Source: Falsiroseomonas sp038250135
Lineage (GTDB): Bacteria; Pseudomonadota; Alphaproteobacteria; Acetobacterales; Acetobacteraceae
Length of the DNA stretch: 19,388 bases
Direction of reading: 5' to 3'
Assembly: GCA_038250135.1 (NCBI GenBank)
Contig: JBBSCP010000040.1
Location: 1-19,388, forward strand
Positions 7,213 through 15,414 of the stretch are shown piece by piece. The number at the start of each line of letters is the position of its first letter. Position 1 is the first letter of the stretch. The position numbers and the translations under genes were made by a program. The notes beneath the pieces are model-generated. The model had not been told where the DNA came from and did not search any database. It saw only the letters and a program-made list of their open reading frames with translations.

Positions 7213-7963
7213 TCAAAGTCAGCGGATAGTGCAGTAGGCCAGCCGACGCCAAATCACCTTGGATCCGTACGCGCTCGTCCCCGCCTGTCGCGGACAAGGC
7301 GCGGGTCAGCCCATCGAGGCCGCCGAACTGAAAGCCGAGCTGGCTGGTGTAGGCGGCGCAGGCGGTGAGCCGGCGCAGCGGATCGCTCGGCAGGGTAGCT
7401 TCCGGCAACCCGTCCATTGTCGGCGTGAAGGGCCGGCGCATTCTCCCGTTGCGTGTCATGTAAGGAAAATCCTGCCACCAGAGCACAGGGACCGCCGGGC
7501 GCAACTGATGGATCGCACGCGCTGTCAGCACGTGGTCGACATGCGCCCCGATCGCCTGCGGCGCCAGAAGCAACGTCGGTTGCAGCGACGATAGCAATCC
7601 GGCGATGGCGGCCGATGCCGCCTGATCGGTCGTGTCATCCTCGCGGATCTCTGCGAAAAGCTCGGCGGCTGAAGCGTAACCTCGGTGCGGCGCCTCGCGC
7701 AGCCCAAGCCAAACCGGCCGCGCGCCGAGCGCTTTGCAAGCGACAAGATCCTCTGCCCGGCGCAGCGCCATATAGTCGGCATCCGGTGAGAGGCCTTTGT
7801 CGGTCTGGCACGCCAGGGCGAAACCGCTTGGCCCGGGGACCGAGGCAGTGAACAGAGTCGCCAGCACCACGGTCCAGCCCTGATCGACCAAGCAAGCCAG
7901 GGTGCCGCCGGCCGAAAAGGCGGCGTCGTCCAGATGCGGCGACAGGGCGAGAGCGACCCCCAT
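7175..7963 (-). CDS. PIG-L family deacetylase
   Basis: A 262-residue LmbE/PIG-L protein: zinc-dependent N-acetyl-sugar deacetylase fold. The first metal motif is SPHLDD (H10, D12 as expected base, D13), followed by AAFSAGGTLA. The second is GAHVDH (H141, H144). Relatives include MshB, which deacetylates GlcNAc-inositol, and PIG-L, which deacetylates GlcNAc-phosphatidylinositol. It is the last gene of the nine-gene operon; its start overlaps the GT4 stop by one base (TGATG), which fits deacetylation of the sugar that enzyme transfers. The last dozen residues (about 7178-7212) are read from the galE relic in a different frame, so the native C-terminus may have been replaced. Substrate not determinable. 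Confidence 0.9.
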   Translation of the reverse strand: MGVALALSPHLDDAAFSAGGTLACLVDQGWTVVLATLFTASVPGPSGFALACQTDKGLSPDADYMALRRAEDLVACKALGARPVWLGLREAPHRGYASAAELFAEIREDDTTDQAASAAIAGLLSSLQPTLLLAPQAIGAHVDHVLTARAIHQLRPAVPVLWWQDFPYMTRNGRMRRPFTPTMDGLPEATLPSDPLRRLTACAAYTSQLGFQFGGLDGLTRALSATGGDERVRIQGDLASAGLLHYPLTLSYRASLLPRRGG

Positions 7964-9201
7964 CAGAGCAGATGCGGCTGGGCGCGAAAGCGACAGGCGT
8001 CACGCATTAGGGTGGAGTTGAAATCGCAGTTTGGCGCGGTGCCCCGCAGGCTCTCGTACACCGCGAGGATCTGCCGCCCGACCGCTTCCCAGCTGTAGAC
8101 CCGCCGGCATTCCTCCAGTGCGGCGGCCGCGAGCCGCGCGCGCAGCGGCCCGTCCTCGATCATACGACGCAGATTGGCCGCCAACCCGGCGACATCGCCC
8201 GGCGTGCTCAGCAACCCGTTCTGATCGTGACGCAGGCAGTCCACCACGCCGACCGCGGTGCAAGACACCGTCGGCAGGCCGCTCGCCATGGCTTCCAGCA
8301 CCGTGTTGGAAAAGCCTTCTGCATAAGTTGGCGAGACGAAGGCGTCGGCGTCGCGGTACACCGACGGCGTGGCCGCGTAGTCCGCATAGCCGGTAAAGGC
8401 GATACCCAGGCCGAGCTCTGAGTCACGAGTCCGACAGGGTTCGAGGTCAGGCCCGATACCGCTGATCGTGGCGGAGAAACGCACGCCCTGAGCGCGCAGC
8501 AGATCAAGCGCTTCGATGAAGTCGAGGGCGCCTTTCCGCCGGTCGACGCGACCGTGATAAAGCAGCCTTACCGGGTCGGCGGCCGCGACAGGATGGCGGC
8601 CCGGCGAGGGATGGAACTGCTGGACGTCAACCGCGCCAGGGACGATCGTGAACCGATCGCGCTGCACGCCAAGACGTTCGACAACTTCCGCGGCAAAGCT
8701 CTCGCAGCCGATCAACAGCCGGTCGGCGCGCTCGAGCACATGCAGCATCGCGTGTCGATGTGTCTCGCAGCAGGAACCAACCCAGTGGCCGTCGCCGCCC
8801 TGGATGGAGACCACTGTCGGCACGCCGATCCGCTGCGCGGCCAGCAGCACGGCCCAGCCATTCGGGTAGCCGTACTGCGCATGCAGGATGTCGAACGGCG
8901 CGCGCATGTGCTCTGCCAGGATGGTGTCCACCATCGCATCTATGTCGCGTTCGAAATCAGCGCCGCCCGGCTCGGCGAATGCTTCCTCGCCGAAGGATCG
9001 CAGTCCCACCACCCGCACGCCAGGAACCGGTGGGGGTGGCCCCCCGCCATAGATCTTTGTACCGACTGGATCGCCGCGGTATTGGCTGACCATGGTCACG
9101 TCGTGCCCAGCGTCAACCAACAGGCGAAGCAGGTTCAACGCATAGACACTCATGCCGCTGATGGCCGGGAAGAAGCGGCGGGAGAGAAAGAGGATTCTCA
9201 T
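7963..9201 (-). CDS. Glycosyltransferase family 4
   Basis: A 412-residue GT-B retaining glycosyltransferase. N-terminal acceptor domain: MRILFLSRRFFPAISGMS with the Gly-containing loop of GT4, and LHAQYGYPNGW. C-terminal donor domain: LLYHGRVDRRKG at about 213-224 and the EX7E motif in YAEGFSNTVLEAM (E295, E303). I chose the ATG at 9201, giving a family-typical start and an ATGA overlap with the upstream gene; an in-frame ATG 12 codons earlier adds an Arg-rich extension lying inside that gene. No signal peptide or membrane anchor. GT4 includes MshA, which joins GlcNAc to inositol phosphate. With an inositol-phosphate synthase and a PIG-L deacetylase in the same operon, a cyclitol acceptor is a reasonable inference. 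Confidence 0.93.
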   Translation of the reverse strand: MRILFLSRRFFPAISGMSVYALNLLRLLVDAGHDVTMVSQYRGDPVGTKIYGGGPPPPVPGVRVVGLRSFGEEAFAEPGGADFERDIDAMVDTILAEHMRAPFDILHAQYGYPNGWAVLLAAQRIGVPTVVSIQGGDGHWVGSCCETHRHAMLHVLERADRLLIGCESFAAEVVERLGVQRDRFTIVPGAVDVQQFHPSPGRHPVAAADPVRLLYHGRVDRRKGALDFIEALDLLRAQGVRFSATISGIGPDLEPCRTRDSELGLGIAFTGYADYAATPSVYRDADAFVSPTYAEGFSNTVLEAMASGLPTVSCTAVGVVDCLRHDQNGLLSTPGDVAGLAANLRRMIEDGPLRARLAAAALEECRRVYSWEAVGRQILAVYESLRGTAPNCDFNSTLMRDACRFRAQPHLL

Positions 9202-10043
9202 GCCGGCCGGCCTGTGGCGCGGCAGGCGCGTAACCATTCCAGTGAACGCGGGACCATCTGGTCGGCCCGGTGGCTCTCGCGCGACAGTTCGACGCAGACC
9301 AGGCGCTTGAAGTCGATCGCCTCCAGCGCGTCCAGGCAGGCGGGGATGTCCATATCGCCTTCGCCGAAGGGCAGATGGACGTGAATCCCGCGGGCCATAT
9401 CCTCGATCGCCACGGTGCCAAGCTCCGCCGCGAACTCCCGCAGCGCCTCCGGTGGCGTGCGCTCCTGCGTCACCAGCAGGTGCCCCAGATCAAGAGCCAG
9501 GCTCAATCCAGGCAACTCGCGCCGCAGCAGCGCCCAATCGTCAACCGTTTCCACGAGCATCCCCGGCTCAGGCTCCAGGGCGGCCGTGATGTCGCGTCGG
9601 GATGCGTGCTCCAGCACCTCCATCAGCCCCTGCCGAAGCCATGCTGCGGCGTTGTGCGGCGTGACCCCAGGGCGCGGCACGCCGGCCCAGAAAGACACCG
9701 CTTCGGCGCCCAGGATGCTGCCAATGTCGATCGCCCGCCGCAGAAATTCGACGCGACGGCCGCGCCCTTCGACGCTCGGCGAGAGCAGCGTCGGCTCGTG
9801 TTTGACGCGCGGATCGAGCACGTAGCGCGCACCGGTTTCGATCACGCACCCCATTCCACGCGTCGCCAGGTCGCGTGCCAAGGCCTCTGCGCGTTGCTCC
9901 CAGCCGGGCTCCAATGGATCGAGGTGGTGGTGGTCGAGTGTCAGGGCGACACCCTCATAGCCGGCTTCCGCAATGATCGCGACGGCGTCGGCCAGCCGAT
10001 GATTGGCGGCGCCGTTGGTGTTGTAGGCGAAGCGGAGGGTCAT
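9198..10043 (-). CDS. Xylose-isomerase-like TIM barrel (sugar phosphate isomerase/epimerase family)
   Basis: A 281-residue protein of the AP-endonuclease-2 / IolE-IolI superfamily. Probable metal ligands are in the usual order: E157 in AALEPEPG, D185 and H188 in ALDLGH, H221/H223 in IHVHLPFGEGDMD and E252 in CVELSRES. The start RFAYNTNGAANHRLADAV and AEAGYEGVALTLD form the first strand-helix pair. Members isomerise or dehydrate sugars and inososes. Overlaps both neighbours by four bases (ATGA). Next to an inositol-phosphate synthase and a Gfo/Idh dehydrogenase, a keto-inositol (inosose) substrate is plausible, but an ordinary keto-sugar cannot be excluded. Confidence 0.88.
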   Translation of the reverse strand: MTLRFAYNTNGAANHRLADAVAIIAEAGYEGVALTLDHHHLDPLEPGWEQRAEALARDLATRGMGCVIETGARYVLDPRVKHEPTLLSPSVEGRGRRVEFLRRAIDIGSILGAEAVSFWAGVPRPGVTPHNAAAWLRQGLMEVLEHASRRDITAALEPEPGMLVETVDDWALLRRELPGLSLALDLGHLLVTQERTPPEALREFAAELGTVAIEDMARGIHVHLPFGEGDMDIPACLDALEAIDFKRLVCVELSRESHRADQMVPRSLEWLRACRATGRPA

Positions 10044-11518
10044 CGGTCATTCGCCTCGCGATGCTGGTTCGCGCTCGACAGGCGGGCTGAAAACGGACCG
10101 GTCTCGCGGTACATCGGGTAAAGGCCGCCCACCAATCGGTCGGCGAGGGACGCGTCGAACCAGGCAGGCCCGCCAGCCCGCGCCTCGTCGGCCGGCAGCA
10201 GCCGGACACGCTTCGCACCTTCGTGCGGTGCATCGAGCAGCAGCTTGTCGCGCCGGGCCCGAAGACGCTGCACGCCGCGCCAGCCGATCCGGTGATAGCT
10301 CATTGTCTCCGCCTCGAGGCCAGGGACAATGACCTTGACCACGCGGACAGCGCCCCCAGGCGGGGAACAATCGACATAGAGCGCGGTCAACGCTGCGGCG
10401 GACAGGCGCTCGACGAGCAAAGCCAGTCTGTCCGCCGAGGCAGCGACGGCGGCGGCGGATACGGTGGACAGTTCGGACATCAGGCGGGTCCCGCGCCTGG
10501 CGAAGACGTTGCCAGACAACCGCGCGCGTAGTGCCGCGGCGTCCTGCTCCAGCCATTCGATCATCGCGGTCATGGCCCGCGGCTCTTCGTCGTCGAGCAT
10601 CGCGACCGCCATTTGCCGTTCAACGTAATCGGGTGGCAAAGCGGCACGAAGCAACTCCAGTGGCCCGTGCGTTGCGGCCTTGCGTGCGCGGGATCCGCAA
10701 AACTCCAACAATGCCTTGCGCAGCGCCCGCGCACGGTCGGGATGTGCCGCTTCGCCACAGGCGGTGATTTGCATCGGCACCAGAACCTCGCCTCGATCAT
10801 CGCCGACCACGTAGAGGTTCGCCATCCCGAAATCATCGGATGCAAGCTTGACGGTGACGTCGATTCCGAGATGCCGAAGATGTAGCATCAACTCCTGCAC
10901 CGACGGCTCGTCCACAGCATCGGGCTCGACCACAATCCCCCGATCCAGCGCGCGGTATGAGACGACGTTTCCGTCGCGCTGCAGCGCCTCCATGATACCG
11001 TGCGCGATCGCGTGCTCAAGATCGAACCCAGCGCCGAGACCATTGGTGATCGGCATGATCAGGCTGGCCTTCTCGCCGAGCTGATACGGATAGGCCGCGA
11101 CCCATTCGCGCGGCACCAGCACCGGCTCGCCGGACGGCCAGCTTTGCGCCTCGAGCCAGGGCAGCACGAGGTTCGGCGTGTAATCCGAGCCGGCGGGCAG
11201 GCACAGGGTCAGGGGATCGACCGCCCGCCGATGTCTGGACAGCTCGGCGTGGCTGCCGATGACCCGTGGTGCGGTGGCAAGGTGGCGGCCGACATGGACC
11301 TCCTCGCATAGTTCGCCGAGGGCTCCGACCTCCGCCTCCACCTCGGTGAAGCCGTAGCCGTAGCCAACGGTAGCCGGTTCGCTCGGGAGGATAAAGTTGG
11401 CCTGCACCACCGGTACACCCGTCCGGTCGAGGTGGTCGATGCGGAAGGTCGAAACCTCGGCGCCGTCCGGCATCGTGGCGCGAAATGCATCGGCTACAGC
11501 GCGCAGACCGTCGCTCAT
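10040..11518 (-). CDS. YcaO family protein
   Basis: A 492-residue YcaO. These enzymes activate an amide or carboxylate oxygen with ATP and help make azolines, thioamides, amidines or related groups. Nucleotide-binding motifs: GYGYGFTEVEAEVGALGELC with E59, E61, E63, E69 and E72; TNGLGAGFDLEHAIAHGIME followed by ALQRD (E168, E177, R181); and ACGEAAHPDRARALRKALLE with E272, then CGSRA. The region after about residue 300 is not recognisable. The C-terminus (HREANDR) lacks the Pro-rich PxPxP end of azoline-forming YcaOs. No ThiF/E1-like or Ocin-ThiF partner and no precursor peptide are in the operon. Both ends overlap neighbours by four bases. Substrate unknown; I infer a small molecule rather than a ribosomal peptide. 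Confidence 0.92.
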   Translation of the reverse strand: MSDGLRAVADAFRATMPDGAEVSTFRIDHLDRTGVPVVQANFILPSEPATVGYGYGFTEVEAEVGALGELCEEVHVGRHLATAPRVIGSHAELSRHRRAVDPLTLCLPAGSDYTPNLVLPWLEAQSWPSGEPVLVPREWVAAYPYQLGEKASLIMPITNGLGAGFDLEHAIAHGIMEALQRDGNVVSYRALDRGIVVEPDAVDEPSVQELMLHLRHLGIDVTVKLASDDFGMANLYVVGDDRGEVLVPMQITACGEAAHPDRARALRKALLEFCGSRARKAATHGPLELLRAALPPDYVERQMAVAMLDDEEPRAMTAMIEWLEQDAAALRARLSGNVFARRGTRLMSELSTVSAAAVAASADRLALLVERLSAAALTALYVDCSPPGGAVRVVKVIVPGLEAETMSYHRIGWRGVQRLRARRDKLLLDAPHEGAKRVRLLPADEARAGGPAWFDASLADRLVGGLYPMYRETGPFSARLSSANQHREANDR

Positions 11519-12360
11519 GCTGCGCTGCCTCGCGCACGCAACTCGTCGAGCGGAATGTGCCGCACTCCCGGGATGCCCTCCAATTGGTCGTCGAGTACGG
11601 CCAGCGCCATGGCCGTGGTGATGCCGGGCGCGTGTTCAAAAGGCGTGCAGACGGTATCGAAGTCCAGCGACTCGATCACCGCACGATAGTGTTTTGCCTC
11701 GCCGGGCGACAACGGTATCGCCTTGTGGAATGCCTTGTGTGTCGAAACCGCAACGCTTTCCCCGGCGGCGTTCTGATCTATCTTGAAGACGTCGCCGCAA
11801 AACAACATCCGGCGCGCCTTGTCGTACAGAACGGCTTGGCCTTCGTAGTGCCCGCCGATGTGCAACAGCGTCTGCCCAGGTCGGAGTTGCAGGGCGTCGT
11901 CGAAGGGCCAGGTGACCCGAAAAGCCTTCGTCATGCGCAGATCATCCTTTTGGATGGCAAGGACTTCCGGCTGAAACGCGTCCTGCAATTGCCAGAGCGC
12001 GCCGTAGCCGTGGCAGTGCGAGGCCGCGAGGAAGCGTATGCCACCCAGCCGGGCGATTTCAGCCAGCATCGGGGGCGTATAATAGGGCGCCGCCTCGAAG
12101 GCGGTGTTGCCTTCGGCATGCAGCAACAGCCAACCCGTGCCGTTCAGGCCGAATGGCGGGTCGGTGGTGAAAGCCACGACGTCGCGATCAAGGGTGCGCC
12201 ACGAGCCGGTCACCCGCGCCGCGACCTCGGCTTCGGTGAGGAATTGCCAGCCATCTTCCGGCAGGTCGTTGCGGGTGTCCTCGCAGACCGGACACGAACG
12301 CGGCAGGAAATGTTTCTGCCAGAAACCACAATGGCCGCAGGCCCAGGGGACTAAGGGCAT
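11515..12360 (-). CDS. Zinc-ribbon / metallo-beta-lactamase-fold hydrolase
   Basis: A 281-residue protein. Residues 8-26 form a four-cysteine zinc ribbon (C8, C11, C23, C26). The rest is an MBL-fold domain, but the canonical HxHxDH reads SHCHGYGALWQLQ (H115, H117, then Y and G where D and H are expected). Later ligands remain: GGHYEG (H171), FCGDVF (D190), and TPFEHAPG near the C-terminus. I recall a family with SHPH.YGALWQ in this place, so the change may be family-wide; it implies a one-metal or altered site. The gene overlaps its upstream neighbour's stop by ten bases and the YcaO start by four. Role in the pathway: hydrolysis or redox of an intermediate, not determinable. Confidence 0.85.
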   Translation of the reverse strand: MPLVPWACGHCGFWQKHFLPRSCPVCEDTRNDLPEDGWQFLTEAEVAARVTGSWRTLDRDVVAFTTDPPFGLNGTGWLLLHAEGNTAFEAAPYYTPPMLAEIARLGGIRFLAASHCHGYGALWQLQDAFQPEVLAIQKDDLRMTKAFRVTWPFDDALQLRPGQTLLHIGGHYEGQAVLYDKARRMLFCGDVFKIDQNAAGESVAVSTHKAFHKAIPLSPGEAKHYRAVIESLDFDTVCTPFEHAPGITTAMALAVLDDQLEGIPGVRHIPLDELRARGSAA

Positions 12361-13391
12361 CCGGCATCCCCCGCATAGGCGCGGTGGAGCAGACGCATTG
12401 TGTGCAGGTCGCGCGCCAGGCTGAACACCGCGCCGCCCCCCCCTCCGGCGACGGCGTCGGCGAAGGCTGCCATTTGGCGGTGGAAAGGCGATGCGATCGC
12501 GTCCGAAATCGGCAATGCGCGCGATGCGCCCGTCGCGTCGGTGAGCATCACGTCACCGCCTGCCGTCTGGCCCATGGTGTCACGCGCCACCATCTGTCCG
12601 CCGGCGCCGATCACCTCCAGCCGCCGCCTTGGCAGGACTTCGGGGCAATTGTAGGCTACATGCAGCTGCACCAGGACGCCGCCCGCGGTTCGGCCCATAA
12701 GCATGGCACCGTCATCAACCGCGTAATCCTGCACGCGGTTCTGGGTGAATGCGGCCACCTGCTCGACCGGTTCCCCGAGCAGGAATTCCGCCAGATCAAG
12801 TCCGTGCGGGGCCAGGTCCATCAACGCCCCGCCGCCAGCGCGGCTGGGATCCGTCCGCCAGTTGTCGCCTTCGCCGGTCATCGTCCACTCAGCGCCCAGC
12901 CAGCAGGCATAGACGATGCGGATCGCGGTTGGCACGCCGACCGCGCCGTCGCGGATGGCGTCGCGCATGGCCGCATGGGCCGGGTGGTGCCGCTGATCGA
13001 AAGCGGTGCCGAACAGGATACCCGCGCTCGATACCGCCTCGGCCATCGCCTCCGCATCCGCAAGCGTCGAAGCCATCGGCTTTTCGCAGAGCACAGGTTT
13101 CCCGGCGCTGGCCGCCGCTTCGACGATGCTCCGGTGGCAATCATTCGGGGCCGCCACGTAGATCGCTGTCACAGCCGGGTCGTTCAGCAGGGGCTCGAGA
13201 TCGGCGTGTACGCCGCCCTTAGGCCGGAACCTCGCCTGTGCAGCGGCACGTGCGGCGGGATCAGGGTCGCAGACGGCGCGCACGGAGTGGCCTGAAGCCA
13301 ACATCGCAGGGGCCGCATGATCACGGGCCACCCATCCGAACCCGGCGATGCCCCAACCAAGCCCAAAGGAAGGACAGGGCGCTGGGGACAT
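12351..13391 (-). CDS. Gfo/Idh/MocA family oxidoreductase
   Basis: A 346-residue NAD(P)-dependent sugar or cyclitol dehydrogenase. N-terminal Rossmann fold: LGWGIAGFGWVARDHAAPAM (GxGxxA at about 15-21) and VRAVCDPDP, then YVAAPNDCH and the hallmark CEKPMAS (E103, K104, P105). C-terminal domain: GGALMDLAPHGLDLAEFLLG with the catalytic-region D and H. I chose the ATG at 13391 because it overlaps the methyltransferase stop (TGATG) and starts just before the Rossmann strand; an in-frame start 49 codons earlier reads through the preceding gene. The family includes myo-inositol dehydrogenase and scyllo-inosose reductase. With inositol-phosphate synthase in the operon, oxidation of a cyclitol or its glycoside is the favoured inference. 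Confidence 0.92.
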   Translation of the reverse strand: MSPAPCPSFGLGWGIAGFGWVARDHAAPAMLASGHSVRAVCDPDPAARAAAQARFRPKGGVHADLEPLLNDPAVTAIYVAAPNDCHRSIVEAAASAGKPVLCEKPMASTLADAEAMAEAVSSAGILFGTAFDQRHHPAHAAMRDAIRDGAVGVPTAIRIVYACWLGAEWTMTGEGDNWRTDPSRAGGGALMDLAPHGLDLAEFLLGEPVEQVAAFTQNRVQDYAVDDGAMLMGRTAGGVLVQLHVAYNCPEVLPRRRLEVIGAGGQMVARDTMGQTAGGDVMLTDATGASRALPISDAIASPFHRQMAAFADAVAGGGGGAVFSLARDLHTMRLLHRAYAGDAGCP

Positions 13392-14503
13392 CACCAGCGC
13401 TCCGGCAGGTCGAGCAATTCCCGGCGCAGTGCCCAATCGGCCGTTGCGGCGCCAGCTATGGCCTGCTCCGGGCAAGTGGCGCGCATCGGATAGGTAGCGC
13501 GCGGACCATACTCTCGCTCGTAACGTTCTGACGGCCACAAAATCCTGCCATCGTGATACAAGGGGTTGCGGCGTAGCCTAGTCCCATCACGGGACACCGC
13601 GAGTGCGCCACAGACCCGCGAGGGCGGCCTCAGTCCCGGCCCGGCGGCCACGCCGAAGGCTTCAGCCATGGCGAGCTCTGCCGCTGGCGCGCTGCGCGGC
13701 ACGCGACGCTGAAGGGCCGCATGGGTAAGTTCTGCGTCGTCGTAAACTATGCCGTCGGGGAATAGCGCGGTGACGCTCGCTGCCGACATTGCGGCGCCAG
13801 GCGACAGGTTCGGCCAGTCTCGATTGTGAATATGACTGATGGCCAGCGTGCCTTGCTGGTCCGCCATGCCTCGGAGCTGCCTGAGAATCGGCCCTTTCGG
13901 TTCCAGAAAATAGAAGGCGTCGTGGCAGGCGATCAGGCCGAAGCGGCGGCGGTGATCCAGAGGCCAGGAACCCACTGCGGCGTCAAAGCATATCAGCTCC
14001 GCCTCCGGCACCACCCAGTGCCGCGCGACCCAGAGCTTGGCGAACACGACATCGGCGCCGGTGACGGCCGCGCCCTGCTGCGCCAGGGCTCGCAAGTATT
14101 GACCGATGCCGCAGGCGAGCTCGAATACGGTCGCGGGCGAAGACCAATGCGCCTCCACCAAGGCGAGACCGGCGAGGAAGGTCGGGTCGCTCCAACGGTG
14201 GGCGAAGTAATCGGCGACCGGGCCCCACGAGAGAAGCGCCATCGCCTCTCTCAGGTTCAGTGACGCCCGGTCGCGCACCAGCCGACGCAGTGCGGCCGGG
14301 TCAGCCACCGGGCCTTGCCACCAGTCATCCTGGTCGGCGAGCAGAGCGACCAGCGCGGTCTCAACATCCCCGGCATCGAGGCAGTGCAGCGCGCGGGCTG
14401 CGAGTGCCGGGCGGGAGGCCCGGGCGAACACGATGCCGTCCAGCATGGGCCAGCGTTGGCCGGCCGAGTCGCGCACCGAATGCGGCGTATCCGCCTCCAT
14501 CAT
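13391..14503 (-). CDS. Class I SAM-dependent methyltransferase
   Basis: A 370-residue protein. The SAM-binding motif I is TVFELACGIGQYLRAL at residues 125-140, followed by AAVTGADVVFAKL (motif II region) and LIACHDAFYFLEPKGPILRQ (motif IV region). The first 120 residues (from LDGIVFARASRPALAARAL to WSDPTFLAGLALVEA) are an extension I cannot assign and may bind substrate. The C-terminal 120 residues are also unassigned. Overlaps the HD gene by ATGA and the oxidoreductase by one base. Two adjacent ATGs are possible starts; the first gives the overlap. Acceptor atom and substrate unknown. Confidence 0.85.
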   Translation of the reverse strand: MMEADTPHSVRDSAGQRWPMLDGIVFARASRPALAARALHCLDAGDVETALVALLADQDDWWQGPVADPAALRRLVRDRASLNLREAMALLSWGPVADYFAHRWSDPTFLAGLALVEAHWSSPATVFELACGIGQYLRALAQQGAAVTGADVVFAKLWVARHWVVPEAELICFDAAVGSWPLDHRRRFGLIACHDAFYFLEPKGPILRQLRGMADQQGTLAISHIHNRDWPNLSPGAAMSAASVTALFPDGIVYDDAELTHAALQRRVPRSAPAAELAMAEAFGVAAGPGLRPPSRVCGALAVSRDGTRLRRNPLYHDGRILWPSERYEREYGPRATYPMRATCPEQAIAGAATADWALRRELLDLPERW

Positions 14504-15414
14504 CGCGACAAGCCCATGGCTGCGATCACGGTCAGCTGAAACGGTCTCACCGCTCCGGCATGGATCAACTCCATGTCGTCCAGCGCGAAATCCAGGGTTG
14601 TTCTGGCCGCACGGAGGTGATGCTCGACCTGCAGGACGCGGTCGAGCGTATCGGCGGCATGAAACGCCCGGCCTTCGGGTGTATCAGCGGCCGGAAGGAT
14701 TTCGCGCGACATTCTGACCTTGGCGGCCAGTTCCGGCGGCAAGTCGGCAAGAGCCTGTTCCGTGGCGCGCGTAAAAGCGGGTTCGAGTGCCTCACCGAGC
14801 AAAACTTCGCCCACAAAGCCTGAATCCGGAAGCAGCGCGTTATGCAGGTGGTGAGACAGGCCAGCCAGGAACACGGTGGCGGGGTTTGCCCCCCAGGTCG
14901 GTGCCACCAACACGCCATAGACGGCGACCATGAGGCAATGTTCGGCATGGCTTTCGGGGGGTTCGAAAAGCAGCCGGGCATGGCCTGGGCTGGTCGCGCC
15001 GGCGCGAGGCTGGGCTGCCAACTGCCCCACGAATGGAGGCAAAGGATGGCCCTCAAACGACCGATCCCCCTGCATGCTGGCGATAAGTTGCTGCAGAATG
15101 TGCTCGTCGATGGTGGTTGCGGCCTCCCGGAGTCCGCGAAGCAAGACCTCCTGCGTCTCGTCATGGGACAGGCCGACAGCGCGCAACGCCACATGGTCGA
15201 GATCGCCAAGGCGGGAAGCCGCCAACGCCTCGGCCGTCGTCTGGCGCCAGACCTCCTCGATAGGCCTTCCCCCGAGAAGCCTGGACCATGCAGTTGTGAA
15301 CAGGCGCTCGGCGATGGAGCCTGGTCGCCCCGCGGAACGAATCCGCTTCAGATTGCCCAGTTCGCGCAGCACTCCCAGCAATTGCGGCCCTGGCGCTCCG
15401 GCCACTTCCTTCAT
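14500..15414 (-). CDS. HD-fold protein with altered metal motif
   Basis: A 304-residue helical protein that I assign to the HD superfamily from spaced histidines: ESHAEHC (H156, H159), LAGLSHHLHNALLPDSGF (H188, H189, H191) and FHAADTLDRVLQVEHH (H252, D255, D258). The usual HD dyad is HH here, and the following residues are H-N rather than I-G. The N-terminal 130 residues carry no recognisable motif. HD proteins include phosphohydrolases and diiron oxygenases such as myo-inositol oxygenase. Its position directly after inositol-phosphate synthase (ATGA overlap) makes an inositol-phosphate phosphatase or an inositol-type oxygenase the natural candidates, but sequence alone does not choose. A degenerate, non-catalytic version is also possible. 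Confidence 0.7.
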   Translation of the reverse strand: MKEVAGAPGPQLLGVLRELGNLKRIRSAGRPGSIAERLFTTAWSRLLGGRPIEEVWRQTTAEALAASRLGDLDHVALRAVGLSHDETQEVLLRGLREAATTIDEHILQQLIASMQGDRSFEGHPLPPFVGQLAAQPRAGATSPGHARLLFEPPESHAEHCLMVAVYGVLVAPTWGANPATVFLAGLSHHLHNALLPDSGFVGEVLLGEALEPAFTRATEQALADLPPELAAKVRMSREILPAADTPEGRAFHAADTLDRVLQVEHHLRAARTTLDFALDDMELIHAGAVRPFQLTVIAAMGLSR

